The notes beneath the pieces are model-generated. The model did no database searches and was not told the origin of the DNA. It worked only from the letters and a program-made list of their open reading frames with translations. The translations under genes were made by a program, and so were the position numbers. Shown here in pieces: positions 8,509 to 16,373 of a DNA stretch of 43,388 nucleotides (position 1 is its first letter; every line of letters begins with the position of its first letter). The stretch lies in NCBI GenBank assembly GCA_964410945.1, contig CAYPJE010000028.1:1-43388 (forward strand), given 5' to 3'. This stretch comes from CAYPJE01 sp964410945. Its GTDB lineage: Bacteria; Fidelibacterota; Marinisomatia; Marinisomatales; TCS56.

Positions 8509-9389
8509 TGAACAGGCGTTTCGCAATCTGGGCTAATACAGAAAAGCCCGCCTTTTGGGAACTGCTGCCGGGAATCCTGGATTGGGCCAGGGACCGCGAC
8601 TGGCGGATCAGCCTTACCACCAGGATAGTAGATGTAGCCAGTGATTTATCGTCCGGTGATTTTGATATTATCCAGTCGCCAGATGATTTTGATGCCATGG
8701 ATTTTGTGTTGACACTGGGTGGTGATGGCACGATTTTATCGGCGGCACGGGCTGTCCGGGACCGTGATATTCCGATCCTTGGGATTCACTTGGGCGACCT
8801 GGGCTTCCTGGCCGAAGTTATGGTGGGCGAGCTGAACACCCGCCTGGAACAGGTGATCAAAGGTGAGTTTACCATTCAACGCCGGATGGTCCTGGAATGT
8901 GAACTGGATACAGGCGAAACAGTAAAAACCTTTGCGGCCCTGAATGATGTGGTGATCGACAAGGGGCGCTCACACCGGATGATATCAATCCAGCTGATGG
9001 CCGATGACCGCTTTGTGGCCACCTACAAGGCCGATGGATTGATATTTGCCACACCCACCGGATCGACGGCCTATTCCCTGGCTGCCGGCGGTCCCATCGT
9101 GGCACCGGGCCTGAGTGCAATTGTGGTGGCGCCGATCTGTCCCCACAGCCTGGCCTACCGGCCCCTGGTTTTATCAGATGATATGACGCTGGAGATATCA
9201 TTCCCCGAGAATGGGGATGGCCAGATCGCAATGACCGTTGATGGACAAATAACTGAATATATCGTTCATGAGCCCAAGATTCTGGTGCGGAAAGCAGCCT
9301 ATAAGATTCCGATGATCAGCTTTGTTGACAGTAATTATTTCAAGACCCTGCGCACCAAGATGGGTTGGGGCCGTCGGGGGGATAATTAG
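8508..9389 (+). CDS. nadK: NAD kinase (ATP/polyphosphate-dependent)
   Basis: Phosphorylates NAD+ to NADP+. The 293-residue protein carries the GGDGT motif at 71-75 (LTLGGDGTILSAARA), the ALNDVVID block near 147, and the TPTGSTAYSLAAGGPIV block that forms the NAD site. The start overlaps the xseB stop by one base. It is the last rightward gene before the gap and the two leftward genes, so it closes this operon. Confidence 0.96.
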   Translation: MNRRFAIWANTEKPAFWELLPGILDWARDRDWRISLTTRIVDVASDLSSGDFDIIQSPDDFDAMDFVLTLGGDGTILSAARAVRDRDIPILGIHLGDLGFLAEVMVGELNTRLEQVIKGEFTIQRRMVLECELDTGETVKTFAALNDVVIDKGRSHRMISIQLMADDRFVATYKADGLIFATPTGSTAYSLAAGGPIVAPGLSAIVVAPICPHSLAYRPLVLSDDMTLEISFPENGDGQIAMTVDGQITEYIVHEPKILVRKAAYKIPMISFVDSNYFKTLRTKMGWGRRGDN

Positions 9390-9440
9390 TTGTCAATTAC
9401 GAATTAACAATTTTCAATTGTCACCCTGAGCCCGTCGAAA
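9390..9440. repeat. Degenerate short repeat block after nadK
   Basis: Immediately after the nadK stop come about four imperfect 7-base units of the form (C/G)AATTxx (9393-9421). They are followed by CACCCTGAGCCCGTCGAAA. Both resemble short dispersed intergenic repeats seen in many environmental bacterial genomes; that recognition is from memory. No gene is visible in 9390-9606. Confidence 0.45.
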
Positions 9441-9574
9441 CGTGAACCTGCCTGCCGGGTAGTAGTGCTGCACAGACTGGTTGAATGATCAACCTGTTAT
9501 TCTGATAGATGGTTAAAGTATTATATTTGGAGACGGGGTTTTTGTCAGACTATCGAAGATTTCTTATTACTAAT

Positions 9575-9600
9575 CTTTGTGTCCTCTGTGCCTCTGTGAC
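9575..9600. repeat. CTCTGTG-type short tandem repeat
   Basis: Three imperfect 8-base units related to CTCTGTGC lie just past the end of the leftward CoA-binding gene. They resemble a widespread dispersed intergenic element, and a related sequence in the opposite orientation appears at 11207-11232. Confidence 0.45.
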
Positions 9601-9606
9601 AAAAAA

Positions 9607-10035
9607 TCAAATCTCACAATGGGGAGCATAATCGGGATCGCCCAGGGCCTGATGCTGACGGAGCATACAATCGTCCATTATCACTAGCAAGCCGGCCTGT
9701 TCCGCCTTCTCCGCCGCGGCAGGATTGATAACGCCATCCTGAAGCCAGAGGGCTTTGGCCCCGATGGCAATTGCGGCATCAACGATTGGTTCAACATGTT
9801 CCGGCCGCCGGAAAACATCCACCGTGTCCACTATTTCAGGAATACTCTGCAGGTCCGGATAGGCTTTCTCACCAAGAATTTCGCTCTGTCCGGGATTGAC
9901 CGGGATAATCTTATAGCCAGCCGATTGCAGGTAAGCCCCAACCCGGTGGCTGGGACGCTGAGGATTATTGGACAATCCCACGATCGCGATGGTTTTGAAT
10001 CCCAGGATCCTTTTGATGGTAGCGGGATTATTCAT
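9607..10035 (-). CDS. CoA-binding domain protein (YccU-like)
   Basis: A single-domain Rossmann protein of 142 residues, resembling the CoA-binding domain of succinyl-CoA synthetase alpha and the stand-alone YccU family. The N-terminal FKTIAIVGLSNNPQRPSHRV holds the nucleotide loop, followed by YKIIPVNPG, PEIVDTVDVFRRPEHV and GAKALWLQDGVINP. The C-terminal MDDCMLRQHQALG is typical of the family. The biological role of these stand-alone proteins is not established. It is one of only two leftward genes in the first 28 kb and converges on nadK. The 120-base gap to the proline dehydrogenase end holds a degenerate repeat. Confidence 0.85.
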   Translation of the reverse strand: MNNPATIKRILGFKTIAIVGLSNNPQRPSHRVGAYLQSAGYKIIPVNPGQSEILGEKAYPDLQSIPEIVDTVDVFRRPEHVEPIVDAAIAIGAKALWLQDGVINPAAAEKAEQAGLLVIMDDCMLRQHQALGDPDYAPHCEI

Positions 10036-10082
10036 TTTATATGTTCATGTGTTCGGGTGGCTGAATTTGAAATGTCTGATTT

Positions 10083-10138
10083 TCAACTTCTAACTCCTAA
10101 CTTAAAACTCCTAACGTTTAACCTGTATCTTTTAACTA
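10083..10138. repeat. CTAACTCC-type low-complexity repeat
   Basis: Several imperfect copies of a unit like CTAACTCCTAAC or TTTAACCT fill the gap between the two leftward genes. The pattern looks like a decayed tandem repeat. It codes for nothing convincing. Confidence 0.45.
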
Positions 10139-10155
10139 CAAATCCTTGACCCATT

Positions 10156-11064
10156 TCAATTTCCCAGGCGCTTGAAAATATTTCCGATAATATACCCGGC
10201 CATGTTGGGATTTTCTTTCAGGCGGCGTACCGAATAGTCGAACCAGGCCGCTCCGAATGGCAGGTAAACCCTGACTTTGTATCCTTTGGCGATTAATCGT
10301 TCCAAGCGCTTTCCCATGGGAACACCGTGCAGCACCTGGAATTCAAAACGGTCCTTGGGAATGTTGTTTTCCTCAATCCAGGCTTCCAGCTGATCGATCA
10401 ATTCCTTGTCATGGGTGGCGATTTCGGCATACCCTTCACCGGTCAAAAGGGCTTTAACTATTTCAGCAAAACTGCCGTTGATCTCGTGGCGATCCTGGAT
10501 AGCGATCTCAGGTGATTCGCGATAGATGCCTTTACAGATCCGTACCCTGAATTTCGGCTGGTCCAATTTTTTGGTATCTTTTATACTACGGTACAGATAA
10601 GCCTGCAGGACTGTTCCCACTCCATCATGCTCGGCCAGGGCTTTCCGGTAAATGTCGATAGTAGTATCGGTGTAGGGAGAATTTTCCATATCAATGGTGA
10701 TCGGAAGATTCAATTCCTTGGCTTTTTGAGCCAGTTCCAGGGTGTTTTTCAGAGCCAGGGACTGATCCAGCTCAAGCCCCAGGTGAGTCAATTTAAATGA
10801 AATTGTGCTATCCAGCTTTTCTACACTGATTGTTTCCAGCAGTTCGATATATGACCGGCAGATTTCGTCTGCTTCCGTTTCGGACTTTACATGCTCTCCC
10901 AGGATATCCATGGTAAGGGCATAGCCTTTTTCATTCAGCGCCTTGGCCTTTACCAATGCCTCATCCAGCGTTTCTCCGGCCACATATGGTTTGGCAAATG
11001 GTCGGACCATGAATTTTGGCAGGAAGGGTACAATCAGGGCGATCAGTTTGTTAAATAGCGTCAT
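10156..11064 (-). CDS. Proline dehydrogenase (monofunctional PRODH)
   Basis: FAD enzyme that oxidises proline to pyrroline-5-carboxylate and passes electrons to quinone. The 302-residue protein is the single catalytic barrel domain, as in the small bacterial PRODH (PutB type). Key blocks are PITIDMENSPYTD, FRVRICKGIYRE, FEFQVLHGVP and VRVYLPFGAAWFDYSVRRL. The last contains the Y..RRL.EN signature whose arginines bind the substrate carboxylate. No pyrroline-5-carboxylate dehydrogenase gene is in the window, so the pathway partner must lie elsewhere. It is transcribed away from the nuo operon, with a 348-base divergent region between them. Confidence 0.9.
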   Translation of the reverse strand: MTLFNKLIALIVPFLPKFMVRPFAKPYVAGETLDEALVKAKALNEKGYALTMDILGEHVKSETEADEICRSYIELLETISVEKLDSTISFKLTHLGLELDQSLALKNTLELAQKAKELNLPITIDMENSPYTDTTIDIYRKALAEHDGVGTVLQAYLYRSIKDTKKLDQPKFRVRICKGIYRESPEIAIQDRHEINGSFAEIVKALLTGEGYAEIATHDKELIDQLEAWIEENNIPKDRFEFQVLHGVPMGKRLERLIAKGYKVRVYLPFGAAWFDYSVRRLKENPNMAGYIIGNIFKRLGN

Positions 11065-11206
11065 TTATGATTCTCAGTCTCGATAATTGATAGCATTGTT
11101 TTCACCTGTTAGCCTGTGAATTTCATATTGGATTCCACAACCGGACTTCTGGTAAATCAAGATATGAATTTATTGTGAATTGAGGGACAAATTTCATAAT
11201 TATTTA

Positions 11207-11232
11207 TTCACCAAGGGGACAGAGAGTTCACC
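11207..11232. repeat. Reverse-oriented CTCTGTG-type repeat
   Basis: TTCACCAAGGGGACAGAGAG and the following GTTCACC read on the other strand as a GGTGAACTCTCTGTCCC pattern. It is related to the repeat at 9575-9600, in opposite orientation on the other side of the two leftward genes. Confidence 0.4.
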
Positions 11233-11312
11233 GGGAGGTTATGCTTTATACTACTGTAATTCTGTCTATTCCTGATCCGCAAAAATCATTACTTATTTCA
11301 TGTTAATTCTCA

Positions 11313-11339
11313 TTGACACAAATACAGAAAACCTAAACT
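11313..11339 (+). promoter_or_regulatory. Possible weak promoter for the nuo operon
   Basis: A TTGACA at 11313-11318 is followed after 15 bases by TAAACT (11334-11339). The -35 match is perfect, but the spacing is short and the -10 is poor. It lies about 75 bases before the nuoA ATG. This is a guess, because promoter sequences of this lineage are not known to me. Confidence 0.25.
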
Positions 11340-11412
11340 GTTCACAGGAAGTTTGCCTTGACTGCCGAAAAGCAGACGACCTAAATTCGCACCTAATAAT
11401 TACGGGCAACGA

Positions 11413-11829
11413 ATGTATCGCGATTTTGGAACTGTTCTGGCTTTTGTTATCTTCGGCGCAGCACTGCTGATGTTTGCCCTCTGGCTACAGAAATTATTAG
11501 CTCCCTCCAAACCTAATCCTGTTAAGAATTCCACCTATGAATGCGGGGAAGAACCAGAAGGGGGCGCCTGGATCCAATTCAATATCCGTTTTTATATAAT
11601 TGCCCTGGTTTTCCTGATTTTTGATGTTGAAGTAGTGTTCCTGTTTCCCTGGGCGGTGGTGTTCAAGGATCTGGGAATGCTGGCTTTCATTGAGATGGGT
11701 ATTTTCCTGCTGATCCTGATTGTCGGGCTGGCCTATGTCTGGCGGAAGGGTGATCTGGACTGGGTTAAGCTACGGATCAAAAACGCCCGCGGCCGGTACC
11801 GCCGGATTAACCAGGGGGACGGTGCTTAG
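11413..11829 (+). CDS. nuoA: NADH-quinone oxidoreductase-type complex I, subunit A
   Basis: Small membrane subunit of complex I at the junction with the peripheral arm. The 138-residue protein has three membrane helices (about 8-30, 62-83, 88-110). The loop between the first two carries the conserved STYECGEEP with its cysteine, followed by FNIRFYIIALVFLIFDVE. It is the first gene of an eleven-gene operon. No good ribosome-binding site precedes the ATG. The stop is 5 bases before nuoB. Confidence 0.96.
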   Translation: MYRDFGTVLAFVIFGAALLMFALWLQKLLAPSKPNPVKNSTYECGEEPEGGAWIQFNIRFYIIALVFLIFDVEVVFLFPWAVVFKDLGMLAFIEMGIFLLILIVGLAYVWRKGDLDWVKLRIKNARGRYRRINQGDGA

Positions 11830-11834
11830 ACGCT

Positions 11835-12326
11835 ATGGAACACGAGATTCAGCAGCACTCGGAAAATATTATTACCGGTTCCCTGGATAAACTGATCAGC
11901 TGGGCCCGGTCAACCTCACCCTGGTATTTTCAGTTCGGGTTGGCCTGCTGCGCTATCGAGATGATGGCCACCGCCGCCAGCCGTCACGACCTGGAACGGA
12001 TTGGCATGATGCCCCGTTCTTCACCCCGCCAGGCCGATGTAATGATCGTCTCCGGTACTGTCACCCTCAAGATGGCTTCGCGCATCAAACGTTTGTACGA
12101 GCAGATGGCCGAACCAAAATATGTGATTTCCATGGGCAGTTGTGCCACCAGCGGCGGACCATACTGGCAGCATGGATACCATGTATTGAAAGGGGTCGAC
12201 CTGGTAATTCCGGTCGATGTTTATGTCCCCGGCTGCCCGCCCCGTCCGGAATCCCTGCTGGAAGGGTTGCTGAAGCTGCAGGAAAAAATCCGCAACGAAC
12301 GCCCATTGAGTGGTAAAACTAAATGA
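11835..12326 (+). CDS. nuoB: Complex I subunit B (N2 Fe-S cluster subunit)
   Basis: Carries the terminal 4Fe-4S cluster N2 that reduces quinone. All four ligands are present in the 163-residue protein: adjacent C38 and C39 in GLACCAIEM, C103 in GSCATSGG and C134 in VPGCPPRPE. The length matches the family. The stop overlaps the nuoC start by four bases (ATGA). Confidence 0.97.
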   Translation: MEHEIQQHSENIITGSLDKLISWARSTSPWYFQFGLACCAIEMMATAASRHDLERIGMMPRSSPRQADVMIVSGTVTLKMASRIKRLYEQMAEPKYVISMGSCATSGGPYWQHGYHVLKGVDLVIPVDVYVPGCPPRPESLLEGLLKLQEKIRNERPLSGKTK

Positions 12327-12817
12327 ACTTTGACGAAATCAGGGAAGTTTTGAAGGGGAAATTCCATTCGGGAATTGCGGCGGGGGAACCTGATCCGACA
12401 CCATTTTTAATCATCGATCCGCATTATTGGCTGGAAGTGGCCCGTTATCTGCACAATAATAAAAAACTGGCCTACGATTCCCTCCATTGTATCACTGGTG
12501 TCGATAATGGCAGCGATGCCAACCTGGAGGTCCGTTATAATTTATTTTCAATGGTCCACAAACACTGGCTGGAGATTCGTATTCCGGTTGATCGTGATGA
12601 GGGAAGGGTACCTTCGGTTGCCGGTGTCTGGGGGATCGCTGACTGGTTCGAGCGCGAAACTTTTGATATGTATGGTATTGTATTCGAAGGGCACCCCAAC
12701 CTGGAGCGGATTTTATTGCCCGAGGACTGGGAAGGCTGGCCCCTGCGCAAAGATTATGTGACACCTGAGCTATATAATGGTATAAAAGTGCCAAAGGAAA
12801 AAGAGGGATGGGAGTAG
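12323..12817 (+). CDS. nuoC: Complex I subunit C (30 kDa subunit)
   Basis: Peripheral-arm subunit that supports NuoD and NuoB. The 164-residue protein shows the family blocks YDSLHCITGVD, NLFSMVHKHWLEIRIPVDRD, VWGIADWFERETFDMYGI and RILLPEDWEGWPLRKDY. It is separate from NuoD, unlike the fused NuoCD of E. coli. It overlaps nuoB by four and nuoD by ten bases. Confidence 0.96.
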   Translation: MNFDEIREVLKGKFHSGIAAGEPDPTPFLIIDPHYWLEVARYLHNNKKLAYDSLHCITGVDNGSDANLEVRYNLFSMVHKHWLEIRIPVDRDEGRVPSVAGVWGIADWFERETFDMYGIVFEGHPNLERILLPEDWEGWPLRKDYVTPELYNGIKVPKEKEGWE

Positions 12818-13929
12818 TTAAGGCTGAAGAGATGGTCCTGAATATCGGACCCCAGCATCCCAGTACCCATGGTGTTCTGCGCCTGCGGGTTAAAACGGAC
12901 GGTGAAATTGTCACTGCGGTTGAACCAATTATTGGTTACCTGCACCGTTGTTTTGAGAAACATTGTGAGAATGTGACCTACGAGCAGGTCATTCCCTATG
13001 TGGATCGCTGTGATTATATCGCATCGATGAACAATGATTTTGGTTATGTCCTGGCCATGGAAAAATTCCTTGGAATCCGGGTATCTGACAAGGTCGAATA
13101 TATCCGGGTGATCATGGCCGAGATGAACCGGATCGCCAGTCACTTACTGGCCCTTGGTACTTTCGGATTGGATATTGGTGCTTTCACACCTTTTCTGTAT
13201 ATGTTCCGCGACCGGGAGCGAATTCTGGACCTGTTTGAGCTGACCTGCGGGGCCCGCCTGTTGTATAATTATATGTGGGTCGGAGGGCTCTCCCATGATA
13301 TCCCGGTTGGATTTGTGGAAAAGACTTATGAATTCCTCGATTATTTCGAACCACAGATCGATGAATACAATAATATTCTGACCTTCAATAAAATTTTTAT
13401 CGAACGTACCGCTGACATTGGCATTTTAACTCCAAAACAAGCTATCAGTTATAGCGTTACCGGACCGAATCTGCGCGGTTCCGGTGTGAAGTGGGATTTG
13501 CGGAAGGATGAAACCTATTCGATCTATGATCGATTTGATTTTGATGTTCCGGTGGGTGAAGGTCGGCAGGGATCGGTTGGCGACTGCTGGGACCGTTACT
13601 GGGTCCGGTTGCAGGAAATGCGCGAAGCAGTTAAAATTATCCGTCAGGCCCTGGATCAGATGCCCCGCGATGGTGACGTGAAGGCAACGGTACCGAAGCG
13701 TATCCGCCCGCCCAAGGGATCCATCTATGCCCGCTCCGAGACACCGCGCGGCGAACTGGGATATTATATTATCAGTGACGGCAAACCAAAACCGACCAGG
13801 GTCAAAATGCGCTCGCCTGCTTTCACCGCTCTCAGTGTGTTGAGTGAGATTTCGGAAGGCTGGATGATATCCGATGTGCTGGCCATCCTGGGCAGCCTGG
13901 ATATCGTATTGGGAGAAATCGACCGATGA
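12808..13929 (+). CDS. nuoD: Complex I subunit D (49 kDa subunit)
   Basis: Forms the quinone-binding cavity with NuoB and is related to the large subunit of NiFe hydrogenases. The 373-residue protein has LNIGPQHPSTHGVLRL near the start, with the conserved quinone-site His, then the GYLHRCFEKHCEN block, ARLLYNYMWVGGLSHD, and the GSIYARSETPRGELGYY segment. It keeps none of the hydrogenase metal cysteines, as expected for complex I. It overlaps nuoC by ten bases and nuoH by four (ATGA). Confidence 0.97.
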   Translation: MGVVKAEEMVLNIGPQHPSTHGVLRLRVKTDGEIVTAVEPIIGYLHRCFEKHCENVTYEQVIPYVDRCDYIASMNNDFGYVLAMEKFLGIRVSDKVEYIRVIMAEMNRIASHLLALGTFGLDIGAFTPFLYMFRDRERILDLFELTCGARLLYNYMWVGGLSHDIPVGFVEKTYEFLDYFEPQIDEYNNILTFNKIFIERTADIGILTPKQAISYSVTGPNLRGSGVKWDLRKDETYSIYDRFDFDVPVGEGRQGSVGDCWDRYWVRLQEMREAVKIIRQALDQMPRDGDVKATVPKRIRPPKGSIYARSETPRGELGYYIISDGKPKPTRVKMRSPAFTALSVLSEISEGWMISDVLAILGSLDIVLGEIDR

Positions 13930-15011
13930 GTATCGACTGGCTGATCGACTGGACCACCGGTTCCTGGTTGGGCTTCATCGGTTTACCGGGCGCCTTCATC
14001 CTGGCGACCCTGGTGGCGGCGCTGGCGATTTTCGGATTGGTAGCGGTTCATGCCATTGTGGCTGTTTATGTGGAACGAAAAGTATCCGCCTTTATGCAGG
14101 ATCGGGTAGGTCCCATGGGGCAGGGACCGGGTCTCCATGCCGGAAAGTGGGGTGTCCTACAGACCGTGGCCGATTCCCTGAAATTATTAACCAAAGAAGA
14201 TATTATTCCTGCCGCCGCCGACCGCAAACTTTTTATCCTGGCGCCATTCATCCTGTTTCTGGGTGGATTCATTGCTTTTACCGCCATTCCGTTTAGTCAG
14301 AACCTGATCCTGGCCGACTTCAATATCGGACTGTTCTTTATTCTGGCGGTCAGTTCGTTCGGCGTATTGGGGTTGATCCTGGCGGGTTGGGCTTCCAATA
14401 ATAAATGGTCCCTGTACGGGGCCATGCGATCAGCGGCCCAGATCATCAGTTACGAAATTCCCGCTGCCATTTCCCTTATCGCCGTAGTAATGCTGGCAGG
14501 GACTTTGAGTATGCAGGAGCTGGTGGCGGCCCAATCGGGTACCGTGTTCGGATTTCTGCCCAACTGGTACCTGTTCCAGAATCCGTTTACTTTCCTGGCT
14601 TTTTTCATATTTTTTATTGCCGGAGTGGCGGAAACCAACCGGACGCCCTTCGATATTCCCGAGGCTGAATCAGAGCTGGTAGCCGGATTTCACACCGAAT
14701 ATTCCGGAATGCGCTGGGCCTTCTTTTTCCTGAGCGAATATGCCAATATGTTTGTAGTCTGTGCTGTGGCCGCGGTTGCTTTCCTGGGCGGCTGGCAGAG
14801 CCCGGTAGCCGGCTTCCTTGATGGAGCAGCCTGGGGTCTGTTCTGGTTCTTTGCCAAGATCATTTTCCTGGTGCTGGTGATGATGTGGTTTCGCTGGACC
14901 TTCCCTCGCCTGCGGGTTGATCAGTTGATGAACGTAAGCTGGAAGGTATTACTGCCAATTGCCTTTTTCAATCTTTTCGGGACTGGCCTGTGGAGCCTGC
15001 TGGTCGGTTGA
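13926..15011 (+). CDS. nuoH: Complex I subunit H
   Basis: Membrane subunit that links the quinone site to the proton channels. The 361-residue protein has eight or so membrane helices and the conserved loops AVYVERKVSAFMQDRVGP and RTPFDIPEAESELVAGFHTE, followed by YSGMRWAFFFLSEYANM, which carry the charged residues of the E-channel. It overlaps nuoD by four bases and precedes nuoI by two. Confidence 0.97.
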   Translation: MSIDWLIDWTTGSWLGFIGLPGAFILATLVAALAIFGLVAVHAIVAVYVERKVSAFMQDRVGPMGQGPGLHAGKWGVLQTVADSLKLLTKEDIIPAAADRKLFILAPFILFLGGFIAFTAIPFSQNLILADFNIGLFFILAVSSFGVLGLILAGWASNNKWSLYGAMRSAAQIISYEIPAAISLIAVVMLAGTLSMQELVAAQSGTVFGFLPNWYLFQNPFTFLAFFIFFIAGVAETNRTPFDIPEAESELVAGFHTEYSGMRWAFFFLSEYANMFVVCAVAAVAFLGGWQSPVAGFLDGAAWGLFWFFAKIIFLVLVMMWFRWTFPRLRVDQLMNVSWKVLLPIAFFNLFGTGLWSLLVG

Positions 15012-15013
15012 GT

Positions 15014-15580
15014 ATGCAGTATTTCAGTAATATCTGGAAAACTATAACAACCCTGCTGACTGGTATGGGGGTTACTTTTGGGCATATGCTGCGGATCAGA
15101 AAGAATAATGTTACCCTCCAGTACCCGGAGGAACGCTGGCCCCAGCCCCAGCGGGCAATCGGTTTTCATCATGATAATTATAATGTGATCCGCTCACGCC
15201 TTCATGTGGATATCGATGACTGTATCGGTTGCTACCAGTGTGAACGGGCCTGCCCGGTGGATTGTATCAAGATCGAAACCATAAAAGCACCTAAAGATTT
15301 TGATTTGGGTACTACCTCCAACGATACAAAAAAGCGGATGCTGGTGACACGCTTCGACATTGATATGTCCGAATGCTGCTTTTGCAATCTTTGCACCTAC
15401 CCCTGCCCGGAAGATTGTATTTATATGACCGGCGGGCCAAACTCCAGGAAGCATCCCATCGATTATGAATACTCGACCTATGACCGGAGTGATTTCATTT
15501 TCCGGTTTGCCAATGCCAGTGATGCTGAAATTCAGCGCCTGAAATCCGCCGGCAATAAATTGAAGGAAGGTGGCAAATAA
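15014..15580 (+). CDS. nuoI: Complex I subunit I (two 4Fe-4S clusters, N6a/N6b)
   Basis: Ferredoxin-like subunit that passes electrons to NuoB. The 188-residue protein has two CxxCxxCxxxCP motifs, at C70-C73-C76-C80 and C121-C124-C127-C131, and an N-terminal amphipathic helix. The ATG at 15014 is chosen; an in-frame GTG at 14990 would add eight residues inside nuoH and has no homology support. In complex I without the NuoEFG module this subunit, or one docked on it, is a likely entry point for electrons. The stop overlaps nuoJ by one base. Confidence 0.96.
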   Translation: MQYFSNIWKTITTLLTGMGVTFGHMLRIRKNNVTLQYPEERWPQPQRAIGFHHDNYNVIRSRLHVDIDDCIGCYQCERACPVDCIKIETIKAPKDFDLGTTSNDTKKRMLVTRFDIDMSECCFCNLCTYPCPEDCIYMTGGPNSRKHPIDYEYSTYDRSDFIFRFANASDAEIQRLKSAGNKLKEGGK

Positions 15581-16068
15581 TGGCCAGTCTGACATTCTGG
15601 ATGCTGGTTGTCCTTACAATTGGCTCGGCCGTCGTTGTAGTCGGCAGCGGCCAGCTGATCTATTCGGCCCTGGCCTTATTATTCACCTTTGTTGGTGTAG
15701 CGGGACTCTACATATATTTATGGGCTGACTTTATCGGAGTGGTCCAGATAGTTATTTACATTGGCGGTATCATGGTCCTGATTCTATTCGGTATCATGCT
15801 GACCAGCAAAGTGACCTCCGTTAGAATCTCCCATACCAGTCTCCAGCGCGGGGTGGGCATGGTAAGTGCCCTGTTGGTTTTGCTTTTGCTGGTCATTACA
15901 GTAGTGAAAAGCCCCTGGCTGGAGGTAGGGACCTCCGAGCCGCTTCAGACAACGGCCAGTATCGGTAAACTACTGATGATCGACTATCTGCTGCCCTTTG
16001 AAATTGCCTCGATTTTACTACTGGGGGCTTTGATCGGAGCCGCTACCCTGGCTCGGAGAGACCGCTGA
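15580..16068 (+). CDS. nuoJ: Complex I subunit J
   Basis: Membrane subunit of complex I, 162 residues with five helices. The conserved third-helix stretch ADFIGVVQIVIYIGGIMVL is present; in the family this helix contains the pi-bulge important for coupling. It overlaps nuoI and nuoK by one base each. Confidence 0.95.
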   Translation: MASLTFWMLVVLTIGSAVVVVGSGQLIYSALALLFTFVGVAGLYIYLWADFIGVVQIVIYIGGIMVLILFGIMLTSKVTSVRISHTSLQRGVGMVSALLVLLLLVITVVKSPWLEVGTSEPLQTTASIGKLLMIDYLLPFEIASILLLGALIGAATLARRDR

Positions 16069-16373
16069 TGGACAGCCTGAACACCTACCTGATTGTTGCT
16101 TCGATCCTGTTTGTGCTGGGCTTGTTCGGGGTGATTACACGTCGGAATGCGATTGCTGTTTTGATGGGAGTCGAGCTGATTCTCAACGCTGCCAATCTGA
16201 ATTTCGTTGCTTTCGCACGCTTCGGCGGAATGGATTTAAGCGGACATGTATTTGCATTGTTTGTCATCATAATGGCAGCAGCGGAGGCTGCAGTTGCTCT
16301 GGCCATAATTATCAATATCTACAATCTGTTTCACAGTGTTAATGTGGACGTGGCCCGGGAAATGAAGAAATGA
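16068..16373 (+). CDS. nuoK: Complex I subunit K
   Basis: Small antiporter-like membrane subunit, 101 residues and three helices. The two conserved membrane glutamates are present, in GVELILNAANLNFVAF and IIMAAAEAAVALAI. It overlaps nuoJ by one base and nuoL by four. Confidence 0.96.
   Translation: MDSLNTYLIVASILFVLGLFGVITRRNAIAVLMGVELILNAANLNFVAFARFGGMDLSGHVFALFVIIMAAAEAAVALAIIINIYNLFHSVNVDVAREMKK

Larger units (their letters stand above)
11065..11412. other. 348-base divergent intergenic region upstream of nuoA
   Basis: It separates the leftward proline dehydrogenase gene from the rightward nuo operon, so it should hold promoters for both. I see no open frame of interest. It contains a degenerate CTCTGTG-type repeat in reverse orientation (11207-11232) and a weak promoter-like sequence near 11313. 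No clear operator palindrome or riboswitch is apparent. Confidence 0.6.

Noticed and set aside
8869..9231. 120-codon open frame antisense to nadK
   Set aside because: The composition (many Ser, Arg, Pro, His, Gly) is that of a shadow frame. nadK on the plus strand is fully conserved through this region.
9575..10138. CRISPR array or mobile element remnant
   Set aside because: The repeat units are 7 to 12 bases, degenerate and without regular spacers. No transposase or integrase is present.
14990..15013. Longer NuoI start at GTG 14990
   Set aside because: It adds residues inside nuoH without family support. The ATG at 15014 gives the expected amphipathic N-terminal helix.
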